Origin: a bacterium
GTDB lineage: Bacteria > UBA4055
NCBI GenBank assembly: GCA_029559475.1
Contig: JAKQBN010000043.1
Span: forward strand, 1 to 63,260
Reading direction: 5' to 3'
DNA length: 63,260 nucleotides
The position numbers were made by a program, and so were the translations under genes. The first letter of the stretch is position 1, and each line of letters opens with the position of its first letter. A model generated the notes under the pieces. It saw nothing but the letters and a program-made list of their open reading frames with translations, made no database searches and was not told the origin of the DNA. This document shows, in pieces, positions 53,547 to 61,738 of this stretch.

Positions 53547-55624
53547 ATTTTCTCTAATCTAATTAATTTATTACCTTCCCTGATCGTAATTTTCCTAAAT
53601 CCCTTTTTGTCGCACAACTCGGCTGTTGTCTCACATAAAACTTTACCTTTAAGTACAATTTTACCTGATATTATGCTCCTGTCTTTTTTTGTATAGAAAC
53701 CGCACATTTTGTTGAATTTGTGGTTAAAGGATTTTATAACAGTAGGGATAAAAGACCTTTTCCAGACATTTTCAGGGATATACTCGTTCCATTCGATCAG
53801 CTCGTCATCTGAAAGCGGTAACGAAGGGAGAGATATAAAAAGATATCTTAATGGCGAACGCTGATCCCCGTCGTACTTAAAAAAGACGAATCTGTCTTTG
53901 TCATTTCCGAAATATAGCCTGTTGTTTTTCCCATCAGAAAAATAGTATGTTCCGTCTGTTTCCATTTTAACTTCGCAAATAAGTTCGCCGGTTCTAATAT
54001 CATCTTCAAAAACACTGAATTTGAATTCATCGTCGAGAATGAACTGCATTATTCTTGTCAGCGTTTTGGATGGAGCGAGAGCGGTGACTTCATCGCCTTT
54101 CTTTAAATATCTCGGATCAAGGTTAAGATCGTTCACTTTAAAACTATTAAAGACAAACTCCATTCCCGCCGAACCTATCAGATGGGAATACTGAACCTGA
54201 ACATGAAGATGAGGCTCGGGAGAATATCCTGAGTTTCCGCATTCCGCCAGTAATTGTCCTTTTGATACCTGATCGTTCTTTTTAACCTTGGCCGAATCTT
54301 TTTTTAAGTGCGATAATTCAACATAATATCCGGGATAGAAATAAATTATTATATAATTCCCCCAGTTATTGATCTTATCAACTTCGCCAATCTCATTATC
54401 TTCAGCCTCATCGTAAACTTCTATTACAGTACCGTCAACTGGAGACACGACAGGTTTTCCGTAACATAAATAATCCTGTTTATCCTTTCCTTCATTTTTA
54501 AATGTCTTTCCATTCTCCTTAATGACAAAATCATATGCATAACGCCATAACCCTTTATGCGTCCAATCACCGTCAAAAGACTGATATACCGTCCATTTTC
54601 CAAAAAAAGGCAGGTTTATTGCGGGAGTAGTCCAGTCGAACCTGTTCTTATAGTTAAGATGATCGTCCAATGATCTTTCAGGCTGTTCGAGATTCGTATT
54701 GTTCATCATTACATATTTCACGCTGCCCAGAACATAAATGTAAAGAAGGACGGTCAAATTAAAAGGTAGAGTGAAGACCGGTATTCCGAACGACACCCAG
54801 AAAGCCGATGCCGCGTCTATTACAAAGACCGATGTAAGTACAGCTGAAAGAGTGAGAAGATATGTTCTTTTTGACGGTATTAAGAACATTCCGCCGAGGC
54901 TCATGCCGACCAGAATGAAATTGAAAGAGGAAACTTCTAAAAACGCAAGAGGAACGCTTCCTTTTAATAGCGCGAGGAAATATATTCCTGCATAATACGA
55001 CAGAACCGCCGTAAAGAAAGTTATCCGCGAATAAATAAGAACGGCTGTCAGGAGAATTATTCCAATGATATCATAAGGCATGAAAATCAATATGCCGGCA
55101 GCTCTTAAAAGCCCCTGAATGAACGCGGGAATTCCTTCTATATTGAAATATTCCTGTTTATAGAAAGAATCGACTATCAGATTGCTGTATTTGCCTGAAG
55201 CGAGATAGATTATCATGGCCGAGATTGTAAAAGGTATGTTCAATACAGGCAGCCTGAAATATAAATATAGGGCTGAACTGAGAGTATATGTGAGCAGAAC
55301 CGTAAATATGCTCATTCCGCAGGCGAAAAGAACAGAAAGCGCGGTAATTTTGAACAGAAATCCCGCCGCGAATCCCGTAAGCAGCGAATTGTAGGAGATT
55401 AGCCTGTTTACCGGATCGTCATTTTTAATTCCAATGAATCTAGTGAAAATAAGAGCCGTTAAAAGAGAAAATAATCCCAGAACAGCTATATTTTTATTGA
55501 AAAGAGTCGCGGCGAACAGTAAAAGTCCGACGAATCTGTTGCGGATAAAGAATAGGTTTGAATAGGCGTACGTTACCTCTTCAGAAAATATTCTGACAGA
55601 TTCTTTTATCTGCTCAGTTCTCAT
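53543..55624 (-). CDS. Urea-transporter domain fused to an M23 (LytM) peptidase domain
   Basis: 693 residues. The N-terminal half (about 20-315) is a urea-transporter (UT/Yut) fold: two homologous membrane halves with SYNSLLTGFAAGFLF and LPVLNIPF in the first, and FNFILVGMSLGGMFLIPS and GIPVFTLPFNL in the second. The C-terminal half has an M23 metallopeptidase domain (about 340-510) with possible zinc ligands in WTHKGLWRYAYDF and the HLHVQ motif near 472, after SHLKKD and a GNSG turn. The spacing between the first His and the Asp is eight residues, wider than the HxxxD of LytM. A beta-rich tail (about 520-690) follows. The peptidase should face the periplasm. No urease genes are present. It lies 6 bp from the decarboxylase gene. 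Confidence 0.88.
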   Translation of the reverse strand: MRTEQIKESVRIFSEEVTYAYSNLFFIRNRFVGLLLFAATLFNKNIAVLGLFSLLTALIFTRFIGIKNDDPVNRLISYNSLLTGFAAGFLFKITALSVLFACGMSIFTVLLTYTLSSALYLYFRLPVLNIPFTISAMIIYLASGKYSNLIVDSFYKQEYFNIEGIPAFIQGLLRAAGILIFMPYDIIGIILLTAVLIYSRITFFTAVLSYYAGIYFLALLKGSVPLAFLEVSSFNFILVGMSLGGMFLIPSKRTYLLTLSAVLTSVFVIDAASAFWVSFGIPVFTLPFNLTVLLYIYVLGSVKYVMMNNTNLEQPERSLDDHLNYKNRFDWTTPAINLPFFGKWTVYQSFDGDWTHKGLWRYAYDFVIKENGKTFKNEGKDKQDYLCYGKPVVSPVDGTVIEVYDEAEDNEIGEVDKINNWGNYIIIYFYPGYYVELSHLKKDSAKVKKNDQVSKGQLLAECGNSGYSPEPHLHVQVQYSHLIGSAGMEFVFNSFKVNDLNLDPRYLKKGDEVTALAPSKTLTRIMQFILDDEFKFSVFEDDIRTGELICEVKMETDGTYYFSDGKNNRLYFGNDKDRFVFFKYDGDQRSPLRYLFISLPSLPLSDDELIEWNEYIPENVWKRSFIPTVIKSFNHKFNKMCGFYTKKDRSIISGKIVLKGKVLCETTAELCDKKGFRKITIREGNKLIRLEKI

Positions 55625-55630
55625 CTGCCT

Positions 55631-56989
55631 CTATTCCTTAAAGTTAAACTTCTTCAGTTTCGCAGGCACACTCTCCGGCCCTACTATGTCCTGAAGCGTT
55701 TCCGGTCTTCTGATCTGTTCGACAGATCTATCGGTCATTATCATGGCTACGGCGGGACGGTACCTGATGAACTGCATCCACTGTGTCATGTTGTAAGCGC
55801 CCATCGGAGATAGTATCAGCCTTGTGCCTTTTGGCAAAGGCGGCAGGAATGCGCTTTCGACAACAACATCGATGTTCATGCAGAGAGGGCCGTAAATTAT
55901 GCTGTTCTCGTACGCTCCGCGTATTTCCCTGTCTATTTCCACATGATAATTGTACCAGGCTGACGTATAAAGAAGGTTGACTCCAGCGTCAATTATATAG
56001 CTTTTAGTCCCGTCGGGAAGCCTTTTTACCGCGTCAACGGTCGTTATAAGCCAGCCGGCCTCATCAACTATGGCCCTTCCTGTTTCAAGATAAACTTCCG
56101 GATATTCCTTAGGCTCGAGCTCTTCCATTAAAGTATCCGCTACAGCATCGATAAAATTCTCGACCGGCTGTACCGATACTTCCGGCGGCAGATAAGTTCC
56201 TTTAAGTTTGTTCCTCGAGGGGAACCCGCCGCCGAAATCAAGATATGAGACAGATATTTCGAATTCCTTTTCGATCTTACGCATAAGCTGAACGACCTTC
56301 TTCACAGCTTCTTTATAGGCATTCGGTTCAAGCATGAAAGTACCGATGTGGCAGTGTATACCTTCGAGACGGAGATAATCGCTGTGCTGTATTCTCTTCA
56401 CGGCGTTGAAAGCGTTGCCGTTCTCTATTACGAAACCGAATCTGGACCACTGCGGATAAACCCCTGTGTCCATCGTCACCCTTATGCCGACAGGGAATTT
56501 TTTGCCTAAACTTTTAGCGGCTTCTTCGGCCTTGATTATCTCGTCGAAATTATCCAGATTCACCATCGCGCCTTCTTTTAAGGCTGTTACGATCGATTCA
56601 AGAGGCTTATACGGACCGTTGTATATTATTTTATTGCCCGGAACTCCGAGCCTTCTAGCTTTCTGATATTCGAAATCCGATACGACTTCGGCGGTCTCGC
56701 CTTCCTGATGAAGAACGGAACATACAGCGTCAAGATAGTTCGTTTTATACGACCATGACATTTTAGCTTTGGGATATTTGCTTGAAAAATATGAATATAT
56801 CGTTCTGTATCTTTCTCTTATTATCTTTTCGCTCAACACGAACACTGGCGATCCGAATTTATCTGTTATTTGAGCAACCGGAACGCCTTCGATCTCCTCC
56901 CTGTGCCCTTTATTATACGTTACGCCGAATTTGTTCATCACTCCGGCGGTCTGCTTTTTTATATAAGGTTTTACATATTCTTTCTTCAT
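55631..56989 (-). CDS. Fold-III PLP-dependent decarboxylase-like enzyme (LysA/BtrK-like)
   Basis: 452 residues with an alanine-racemase-like barrel and a C-terminal beta domain. The PLP lysine is Lys82 in WSYKTN; HCHIGT, LDFGGGF and the phosphate-binding ETGR follow (canonical EPGR), and GPLC supplies the active-site cysteine of decarboxylases. After GPLC the usual E-S/T-D sequence is replaced by MNIDVV, and the C-terminal GAYN is kept (MGAYNMTQW). True diaminopimelate decarboxylase is therefore unlikely; the substrate may be another amino acid, free or carrier-bound. The gene has one base between it and the ATP-grasp gene and six to the transporter/peptidase gene, so it belongs to the cassette. 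Confidence 0.85.
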   Translation of the reverse strand: MKKEYVKPYIKKQTAGVMNKFGVTYNKGHREEIEGVPVAQITDKFGSPVFVLSEKIIRERYRTIYSYFSSKYPKAKMSWSYKTNYLDAVCSVLHQEGETAEVVSDFEYQKARRLGVPGNKIIYNGPYKPLESIVTALKEGAMVNLDNFDEIIKAEEAAKSLGKKFPVGIRVTMDTGVYPQWSRFGFVIENGNAFNAVKRIQHSDYLRLEGIHCHIGTFMLEPNAYKEAVKKVVQLMRKIEKEFEISVSYLDFGGGFPSRNKLKGTYLPPEVSVQPVENFIDAVADTLMEELEPKEYPEVYLETGRAIVDEAGWLITTVDAVKRLPDGTKSYIIDAGVNLLYTSAWYNYHVEIDREIRGAYENSIIYGPLCMNIDVVVESAFLPPLPKGTRLILSPMGAYNMTQWMQFIRYRPAVAMIMTDRSVEQIRRPETLQDIVGPESVPAKLKKFNFKE

Positions 56990-56990
56990 C

Positions 56991-58043
56991 TTATTCTCCT
57001 TTTTCCGCCGATTCGCCGAAAGTGCTTACCTGTTCGAAATCGGATATATCTTTAACGAGTTCGTTCGTATGTCTTATCATAAGTTTACCGCTTTTATAGT
57101 CCGAATGAGTATCGTATTCCTGACCTGTAAGAAGCTGAACCATCCGCGCAGGCAGATTTATTCCGCATCCGGCCGGGAAATAAACCCATGCAGGGAATCT
57201 CGGATTTATCTCAAGAACATAAATATCCTGAGTTTTATCTTCGAGAAGCACCTCGAACTCGAACCCGCCCCGCCATGATAACCCTTTCACAACTTTTTTC
57301 GTTGCACTTATCAGCTTTTCGTTCCTGACGCTGACAGCGTTCCATACTTTGCCCAACTTGGTTATGGTCATTTTCCTGATCGCGAACACGCCCATGTCGT
57401 TCCCGTTGCCGTCCCCGCAGCCTATCACATCATATTCGTCGCCCTGTATGAATTTTTGAGCTATGATAGGATATCCCCATGCTACGGCTATCTTTGTAAA
57501 GTATCCCTCTGCCTCTCCTATGGAATTCGCTTTATATGCTTCATAGAACGGTCCTTTCACCATCAGAGGGAATCCGAGTTTTTTCGCCGCTTCGTGAAGA
57601 TCGGTCAGAGATGTGCAGCTCAGATATTCCGGCGCTTTTACACCTATTTTTTCCGCGAGTTCTTTCAGCCTTAGTTTATCTCTGAGCCTGAACATTTCTT
57701 TTGTAGGTATCAGCATTTTTATGCCCATATCTTTTAGTACCGGCTCTATATCCATATATATCGGCAGTTCGGCGTCAAGAGCGGAAATAATGACATCTAT
57801 GCATTCTCTTGAATGAATATCCTTTATTCTGTCTATGAACGATTCCCTGCTTCCTGAAGGGTACGGCATTATATAGCTTTTATCTATAATTTGGTCAAGA
57901 TATATCCCGGGTTCGAGAGCGTCGTATGCCAGCCCTATCGTCCGTACATCCATCCCGCTTTCTTTCAGCGCTCTGCAGATACCGGCACCGGGACCCGGAT
58001 TGTCGATAGTGTTTATTCCGCTTACTGCAACAGTTATTTTCAT
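56991..58043 (-). CDS. ATP-grasp ligase of the six-gene cassette
   Basis: 350 residues. An N-terminal Rossmann-like pre-ATP-grasp domain (about 1-110; VAVSGINTIDNPGPGAGICR) precedes the ATP-grasp fold (about 115-310) with KLGFPLMVKGP for the nucleotide-binding lysine, IIAQKFIQGDEYDV, and the metal-binding EINPRFPAW. The family makes amide or thioester bonds through an acyl phosphate. It resembles carbamoyl-phosphate-synthase-like amino acid ligases (PylC or BtrJ in style), not D-Ala-D-Ala ligase. The substrate is unknown. It lies 9 bp behind the PqqD-like gene and one base before the decarboxylase gene. Confidence 0.87.
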   Translation of the reverse strand: MKITVAVSGINTIDNPGPGAGICRALKESGMDVRTIGLAYDALEPGIYLDQIIDKSYIMPYPSGSRESFIDRIKDIHSRECIDVIISALDAELPIYMDIEPVLKDMGIKMLIPTKEMFRLRDKLRLKELAEKIGVKAPEYLSCTSLTDLHEAAKKLGFPLMVKGPFYEAYKANSIGEAEGYFTKIAVAWGYPIIAQKFIQGDEYDVIGCGDGNGNDMGVFAIRKMTITKLGKVWNAVSVRNEKLISATKKVVKGLSWRGGFEFEVLLEDKTQDIYVLEINPRFPAWVYFPAGCGINLPARMVQLLTGQEYDTHSDYKSGKLMIRHTNELVKDISDFEQVSTFGESAEKGE

Positions 58044-58052
58044 AGGGGCCGC

Positions 58053-58295
58053 CTAAAGCAGAAAATATTTTTTAAGGTTTTCGATAAAATCGTTAATATC
58101 TACGCTAAGTTCATCCTCGCCGGCTTCATACTCGTCAGCCATAGCCGATTTTACTCCTTCCATATCTTTTCCATCTTTAAGAAGCTCAAGTATCCTTAAG
58201 CCTGTGGAATTAGCAGTATATGAATGACCCGTCACGGGGTCGAAAATGAATCCGCTCTCGCTTATCGCCAGCACCGCCAGTTTATCCCTGTCCAT
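58053..58295 (-). CDS. PqqD-like small protein heading the six-gene cassette
   Basis: 80 residues from the ATG at 58295, which has a GGGAGG ribosome site; the longer frame starts at a TTG without one. The strand pattern AVLAISESGFIFDPVTGHSY, ANSTGLRILELLKDGKD and a C-terminal helix ending LKKYFLL match PqqD-type proteins. PqqD and its relatives bind the leader of a precursor peptide and present it to a modifying enzyme (RiPP recognition elements). No precursor-peptide gene is recognisable in the 145 bp upstream or elsewhere in the cassette, so it could bind a distant peptide or act as a carrier itself. It follows the promoter at 58389-58417. Confidence 0.85.
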   Translation of the reverse strand: MDRDKLAVLAISESGFIFDPVTGHSYTANSTGLRILELLKDGKDMEGVKSAMADEYEAGEDELSVDINDFIENLKKYFLL

Positions 58296-58388
58296 TTCGC
58301 CTCCCTTACCATTATGGCACTTTAAATGTGTGAACGTGTTACCCAAAAAATTATTTTACGGCAATATTAGAAATAAGACCGCTTATAT

Positions 58389-58417
58389 AATATAATATTG
58401 AAATACTAATTTATCAA
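58389..58417 (-). promoter_or_regulatory. Sigma-70 promoter of the six-gene cassette
   Basis: On the leftward strand TTGATA, exactly 17 bp, then TATATT. It is preceded by the end of prmA and leaves a leader of about 85 nt before the PqqD-like gene, so the cassette is its own transcription unit. Confidence 0.6.
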
Positions 58418-58440
58418 TTAAATTAAAAAAATACGATTTT

Positions 58441-59301
58441 TTAATTTTTTACAAGCCTGATAAGGCACCATTCGTTCATTTCGTAATATCCGTCAGTTAT
58501 AAGTCCGCCTGCTTCTTTTATCCGGGAATACATTATCGCGTTCTCGTCAATTAAAATGCCCGACAATATGATCCTTCCGCCGGGTTTGACTATTTTATTA
58601 AAAGAGGGCAGAAGCTCTTCAAGAACACTTCTATTAATATTTGCTAAAACGAAATCGTATTTATCTGCGCACTCATAATCGCTGTCGGTTGTGAATTTCG
58701 TATGTATACGCATATCCGCATGATTTAAATGAGCGTTCTCCTTGCAGTTGTCGTAGCTTTCTTCGTCAATATCGACGGCTGTCACGCTTTCGGCACCCAG
58801 CTTTACTGCAGCTATCGAAAGTATTCCCGATCCTGATCCCGCCTCAAATACCTTTTTTCCTTTAAAATCGTGCTTGCTGATTTCCTCAAGCATCAGCTTG
58901 GTCGTTTCATGAGTTCCGGTTCCGAATGCCATTTTCGGCTCGATCAATATTTTAATCTTATCCGTCATAACATCCATCCATGCTGGAACTACTAGAAATT
59001 TTCCGGCTTCAATAGGCGAATAAGTTTTCTTCCATTCCTCGCGCCAGTCAGCCTGAGGTATCTTCTCGGAAAATATTTCCGGTATTTTAAACCCGTTCTC
59101 CTCAAAAAAGAGCTTTAATGAATTTACGATCATCTTCGGATCGTCGTCCTCTTCAAAAAAAAGCCTTAATCCGCTCTTGTCCTCAAAAGTGGTCTCGTCA
59201 AGGTCCTCAATGCCTTTGCATCCTATTGAGAAAGCGAATTCGGTCAGCAGATCCTTCTGAATTTCATCATTGATATCAATATCTATCGAAAACCATTCCA
59301 T
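58441..59301 (-). CDS. prmA: Ribosomal protein L11 methyltransferase
   Basis: Trimethylates lysines and the N-terminus of L11 with SAM. The 286-residue product has an N-terminal recognition domain (about 1-95) and the catalytic domain with FGTGTHETTKLMLEEI, VFEAGSGSGILSIAAVKLG and VLANINRSVLEELLP, the NPPY-like position reading NINR as is usual for PrmA. Length is normal. It lies 3 bp after an oxidoreductase gene. Confidence 0.94.
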   Translation of the reverse strand: MEWFSIDIDINDEIQKDLLTEFAFSIGCKGIEDLDETTFEDKSGLRLFFEEDDDPKMIVNSLKLFFEENGFKIPEIFSEKIPQADWREEWKKTYSPIEAGKFLVVPAWMDVMTDKIKILIEPKMAFGTGTHETTKLMLEEISKHDFKGKKVFEAGSGSGILSIAAVKLGAESVTAVDIDEESYDNCKENAHLNHADMRIHTKFTTDSDYECADKYDFVLANINRSVLEELLPSFNKIVKPGGRIILSGILIDENAIMYSRIKEAGGLITDGYYEMNEWCLIRLVKN

Positions 59302-59304
59302 ATA

Positions 59305-60288
59305 TTATAAGCCCTTGAACTGATTTGCTATTTCATTAAGTATACTGTCGGCTACCTGAAGAGCTTTAAGTCCGTCTTCGCCGGTGACTTTAACCGGCTT
59401 TCTTCCGGCTATCGCCTCAACGAAATCCCTGTTCTCTTCGAGAAGTGCGTTCACTTCGATCTTTTCGCGCTTGGAATAAATTATTTTTTTATTCACATAA
59501 TCAAGGTCGGCAACCGCCATTCCTTCGGTGACAGCGGTTTCTTTATCCGCAAGATAGAATATATCAGCGATCCCTGTGTCGAGATCGAGCGACAAATACT
59601 TCTGTTCCTGGAATATTCTGAATTTTCTCATTTTTTTCAGGCTCATTCTTGATGCAGTGAGATTCGCGACCGCGCCGTTCTTGAACTTTATCCTTACGTT
59701 GGCGATGTCGGTTGTGTTCGTTATAACCGCAACACCCGCGGCGTCTATTTTTTCCACATCTGATTTTATCAGGCTCAGTATCAGATCAATATCGTGGATC
59801 ATCAAATCAAGAACGACTGAAACATCAGCCCCTCTCGGATTGAACGGGGCAAGCCGGTGCGCTTCTATAAATTTTGGCTCGATGCTGAAATCCTTCAATT
59901 GCGAAAATGCCGGATTATACCTTTCTATCTGACCGACCTGAATAAGAAGCCCTTTTTCTTTCGCCATTTTAACAAGCTCGATCCCCTGTTCAACGGTCGC
60001 GGTTATGGGCTTTTCTATAAATATATGTTTCCCGGCAAGTAAACATTTTTTCGCCACTTCATAATGAGCCTGTGTAGCAACTGCTACAACGACCCCGTCA
60101 ACTAGCGGAAGCAATTCTTCTAAATTATTAAATCCTTTACATTTGTTTATTTCTGAAGAAACTTTTACAGCTTCGGGATTAATGTCATAAACGCCTATTA
60201 ATTCCGATATATCCGGCAGCATAGTGTTCATCTTAGTATGCAGCTTACCTAAGTGTCCGCATCCCGCAATTCCGATCTTAATTTTCAT
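59305..60288 (-). CDS. Gfo/Idh/MocA family NAD(P)-dependent oxidoreductase
   Basis: 327 residues. An N-terminal Rossmann domain with IGIAGCGHLGKLHTKM (about 4-19), EKPIT near residue 95 with the family lysine, and a C-terminal domain with HRLAPFNPRGADVSVVLDL and MIHDIDLIL (catalytic His near 167). The latter combination is typical of the UDP-GlcNAc 3-dehydrogenase (GnnA-like) branch used to make 3-amino sugars for lipid A in several Gram-negative bacteria. No gnnB or lpx gene is in the window, so the substrate is inferred only from motif. It abuts prmA and follows the sorting-tail protein gene by 14 bp. Confidence 0.83.
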   Translation of the reverse strand: MKIKIGIAGCGHLGKLHTKMNTMLPDISELIGVYDINPEAVKVSSEINKCKGFNNLEELLPLVDGVVVAVATQAHYEVAKKCLLAGKHIFIEKPITATVEQGIELVKMAKEKGLLIQVGQIERYNPAFSQLKDFSIEPKFIEAHRLAPFNPRGADVSVVLDLMIHDIDLILSLIKSDVEKIDAAGVAVITNTTDIANVRIKFKNGAVANLTASRMSLKKMRKFRIFQEQKYLSLDLDTGIADIFYLADKETAVTEGMAVADLDYVNKKIIYSKREKIEVNALLEENRDFVEAIAGRKPVKVTGEDGLKALQVADSILNEIANQFKGL

Positions 60289-60302
60289 ATAAATTATTTC
60301 TC

Positions 60303-61481
60303 CTATCTCAAATACAGCATTTTAGCCGTACTTTCTGTTTTCCCGTTTATCTTCAGCTGATAAAAATAAATTCCTGAGTCAAGGCCGTCAGCTTCGAACA
60401 CTACCGAATGCACACCTTTTTTCAGAGAGCAATTATTCAGGCATTTTACAAGCTGTCCTTTCTGATTGTAAACTGATAGCTCCGCTTTTCCGCTTACAGG
60501 CATGTCCCATGAAATTACTGTTGAGGAATTGAACGGGTTGGGATAATTTTTCAACAGAACGGGAGATCGAACCGAGCTGATAATTTCTTCAATTCCTGTA
60601 GCGCCTGCGCCGGTCTTTTTTACGAAAAGTTTGATATACCACGCACCTGCATAGTCCGGTGAATATTCTTCCGGATGTTCCCATCCTGCTGATTCAGAAT
60701 AGATCCAAGTGTGATCGCTGTTTCCCGCCGGATCCATAGACATGAAATTGGAAGTAGTAGTAAAAACGACTGCTATTGATCCGGTTAAAGTTGAAATAAA
60801 ATCGTCGTCAATAAATGCGCTCCAGCCCCCGATCATACTTTTTGTTCCGTATAAAGACCCAATTAAAGAATCTGTAGGGACTTCATCAAAATTTACTATT
60901 TCCCAGTCAGCCATGCCATCCCACGCATAACCAAATTCTACAGAATTCAGTTCATAGAAATCATTACCCAATTCGAAAACATAAGCAGCTTTCCATTGTG
61001 AATTTCCGCTCCCGATGCAGTTTTCCGGAACAAAAGAAAACGAGGTGCCTCCTGCGATCCATTGATAATCGGGATCTTCGACTCTTATAAGAAACTCATC
61101 CGAGGCAGTTCCGCAATTAGTAACGATAGTTATATTTGCATATGCATGACCATACACATTATTACTTGTAATTATTTTTAATGAATCTTCATTGCTGTTA
61201 AAATTAGCTGAACGAATCGGAGATATCTCTGATATGCTAGTAACTTTTCTTGACAAACTGTAAACATTTAAGGTATCAATTGACCAGTTGAATATATCGT
61301 ACACACTTATAGCAAGAGTATCTGCTAATGTTAACAATTGATCCGGTACTGGATTTTCCACCCAGATCGAGCTGTCCTGCTTAGTTTCCTGCTTACCGGG
61401 AGAATGATCAGCTAATTTTTCAAAACCGGCGCTGCAAGACAATGAAATCATGAATATTATTAATAGAAAAATCTTTTTCAA
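60303..61481 (-). CDS. Secreted protein with C-terminal type IX secretion sorting tail
   Basis: 392 residues. An export signal (about 1-16) ends at LSC, possibly a lipoprotein cysteine. Residues about 40-120 resemble an immunoglobulin-like fold (VTNCGTASDEFLIRVED), and about 125-290 form a beta-rich, Trp/Tyr-rich region of unknown family. The last 80 residues form the Por-secretion/FlgD-like tail: KNYPNPFNSSTVISWDMP, ELSVYNQKGQLV, LDSGIYFYQLKI, STAKMLYLR. In FCB bacteria this tail sends proteins through the type IX system to the surface. A lipobox and a sorting tail together would be unusual. No T9SS component gene is in the window. Confidence 0.85.
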   Translation of the reverse strand: MKKIFLLIIFMISLSCSAGFEKLADHSPGKQETKQDSSIWVENPVPDQLLTLADTLAISVYDIFNWSIDTLNVYSLSRKVTSISEISPIRSANFNSNEDSLKIITSNNVYGHAYANITIVTNCGTASDEFLIRVEDPDYQWIAGGTSFSFVPENCIGSGNSQWKAAYVFELGNDFYELNSVEFGYAWDGMADWEIVNFDEVPTDSLIGSLYGTKSMIGGWSAFIDDDFISTLTGSIAVVFTTTSNFMSMDPAGNSDHTWIYSESAGWEHPEEYSPDYAGAWYIKLFVKKTGAGATGIEEIISSVRSPVLLKNYPNPFNSSTVISWDMPVSGKAELSVYNQKGQLVKCLNNCSLKKGVHSVVFEADGLDSGIYFYQLKINGKTESTAKMLYLR

Positions 61482-61566
61482 GCCTCACCTTTCAGCTTAA
61501 TAACAGACTTTAATATTACGAATTAAATCTTGAAATTACAAGAAGATACGTCACGATTTTTCATTC

Positions 61567-61595
61567 TTGACAAAAGTTTTTATTATAATTATCTT
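61567..61595 (+). promoter_or_regulatory. Promoter of the tRNA-Leu gene
   Basis: TTGACA, exactly 17 bp, then TATCTT, 18 bases before the mature tRNA 5' end. A TATAAT at 61584-61589 is too close to the -35 to pair with it. Confidence 0.65.
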
Positions 61596-61613
61596 CTCCA
61601 ACCGAAAAAAACT

Positions 61614-61699
61614 GCCTTGGTGGCGGAATTGGTAGACGCACTGGACTCAAAATCCAGCGGGGCTCACACCCCGTTCCGGTTCGACTCCGGTCCAAGGCA
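61614..61699 (+). tRNA. tRNA-Leu (anticodon CAA)
   Basis: 86-nt class II tRNA. The acceptor stem GCCTTGG pairs with CCAAGGC; the D-arm holds GGCGGAATTGGTAGACGC; the anticodon stem CTGGA/TCCAG encloses CTCAAAA, giving anticodon CAA for UUG codons. A variable arm (GCGGGGCTCACACCCCG region) and the T-arm TTCGACT follow. The CCA end is not encoded. It has its own promoter and terminator. Confidence 0.96.
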
Positions 61700-61701
61700 C
61701 T

Positions 61702-61738
61702 AAAAAATGAGCCTGAACGCTCATTTTTTATTTTTTTT
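61702..61738 (+). terminator. Terminator of the tRNA-Leu gene
   Basis: Eleven-base stem AAAAAATGAGC / GCTCATTTTTT with a six-base loop, followed by a further long T-run. Confidence 0.9.

Noticed and set aside
53543-55624. Urea utilisation locus
   Set aside because: Although the membrane domain is of the urea-transporter type, no urease, nickel or nitrogen-regulation genes accompany it, and it is fused to a peptidase.
58296-58440. Precursor peptide gene in front of the PqqD-like gene
   Set aside because: The only frame here starts at a TTG without a ribosome site and simply continues into the PqqD-like protein.
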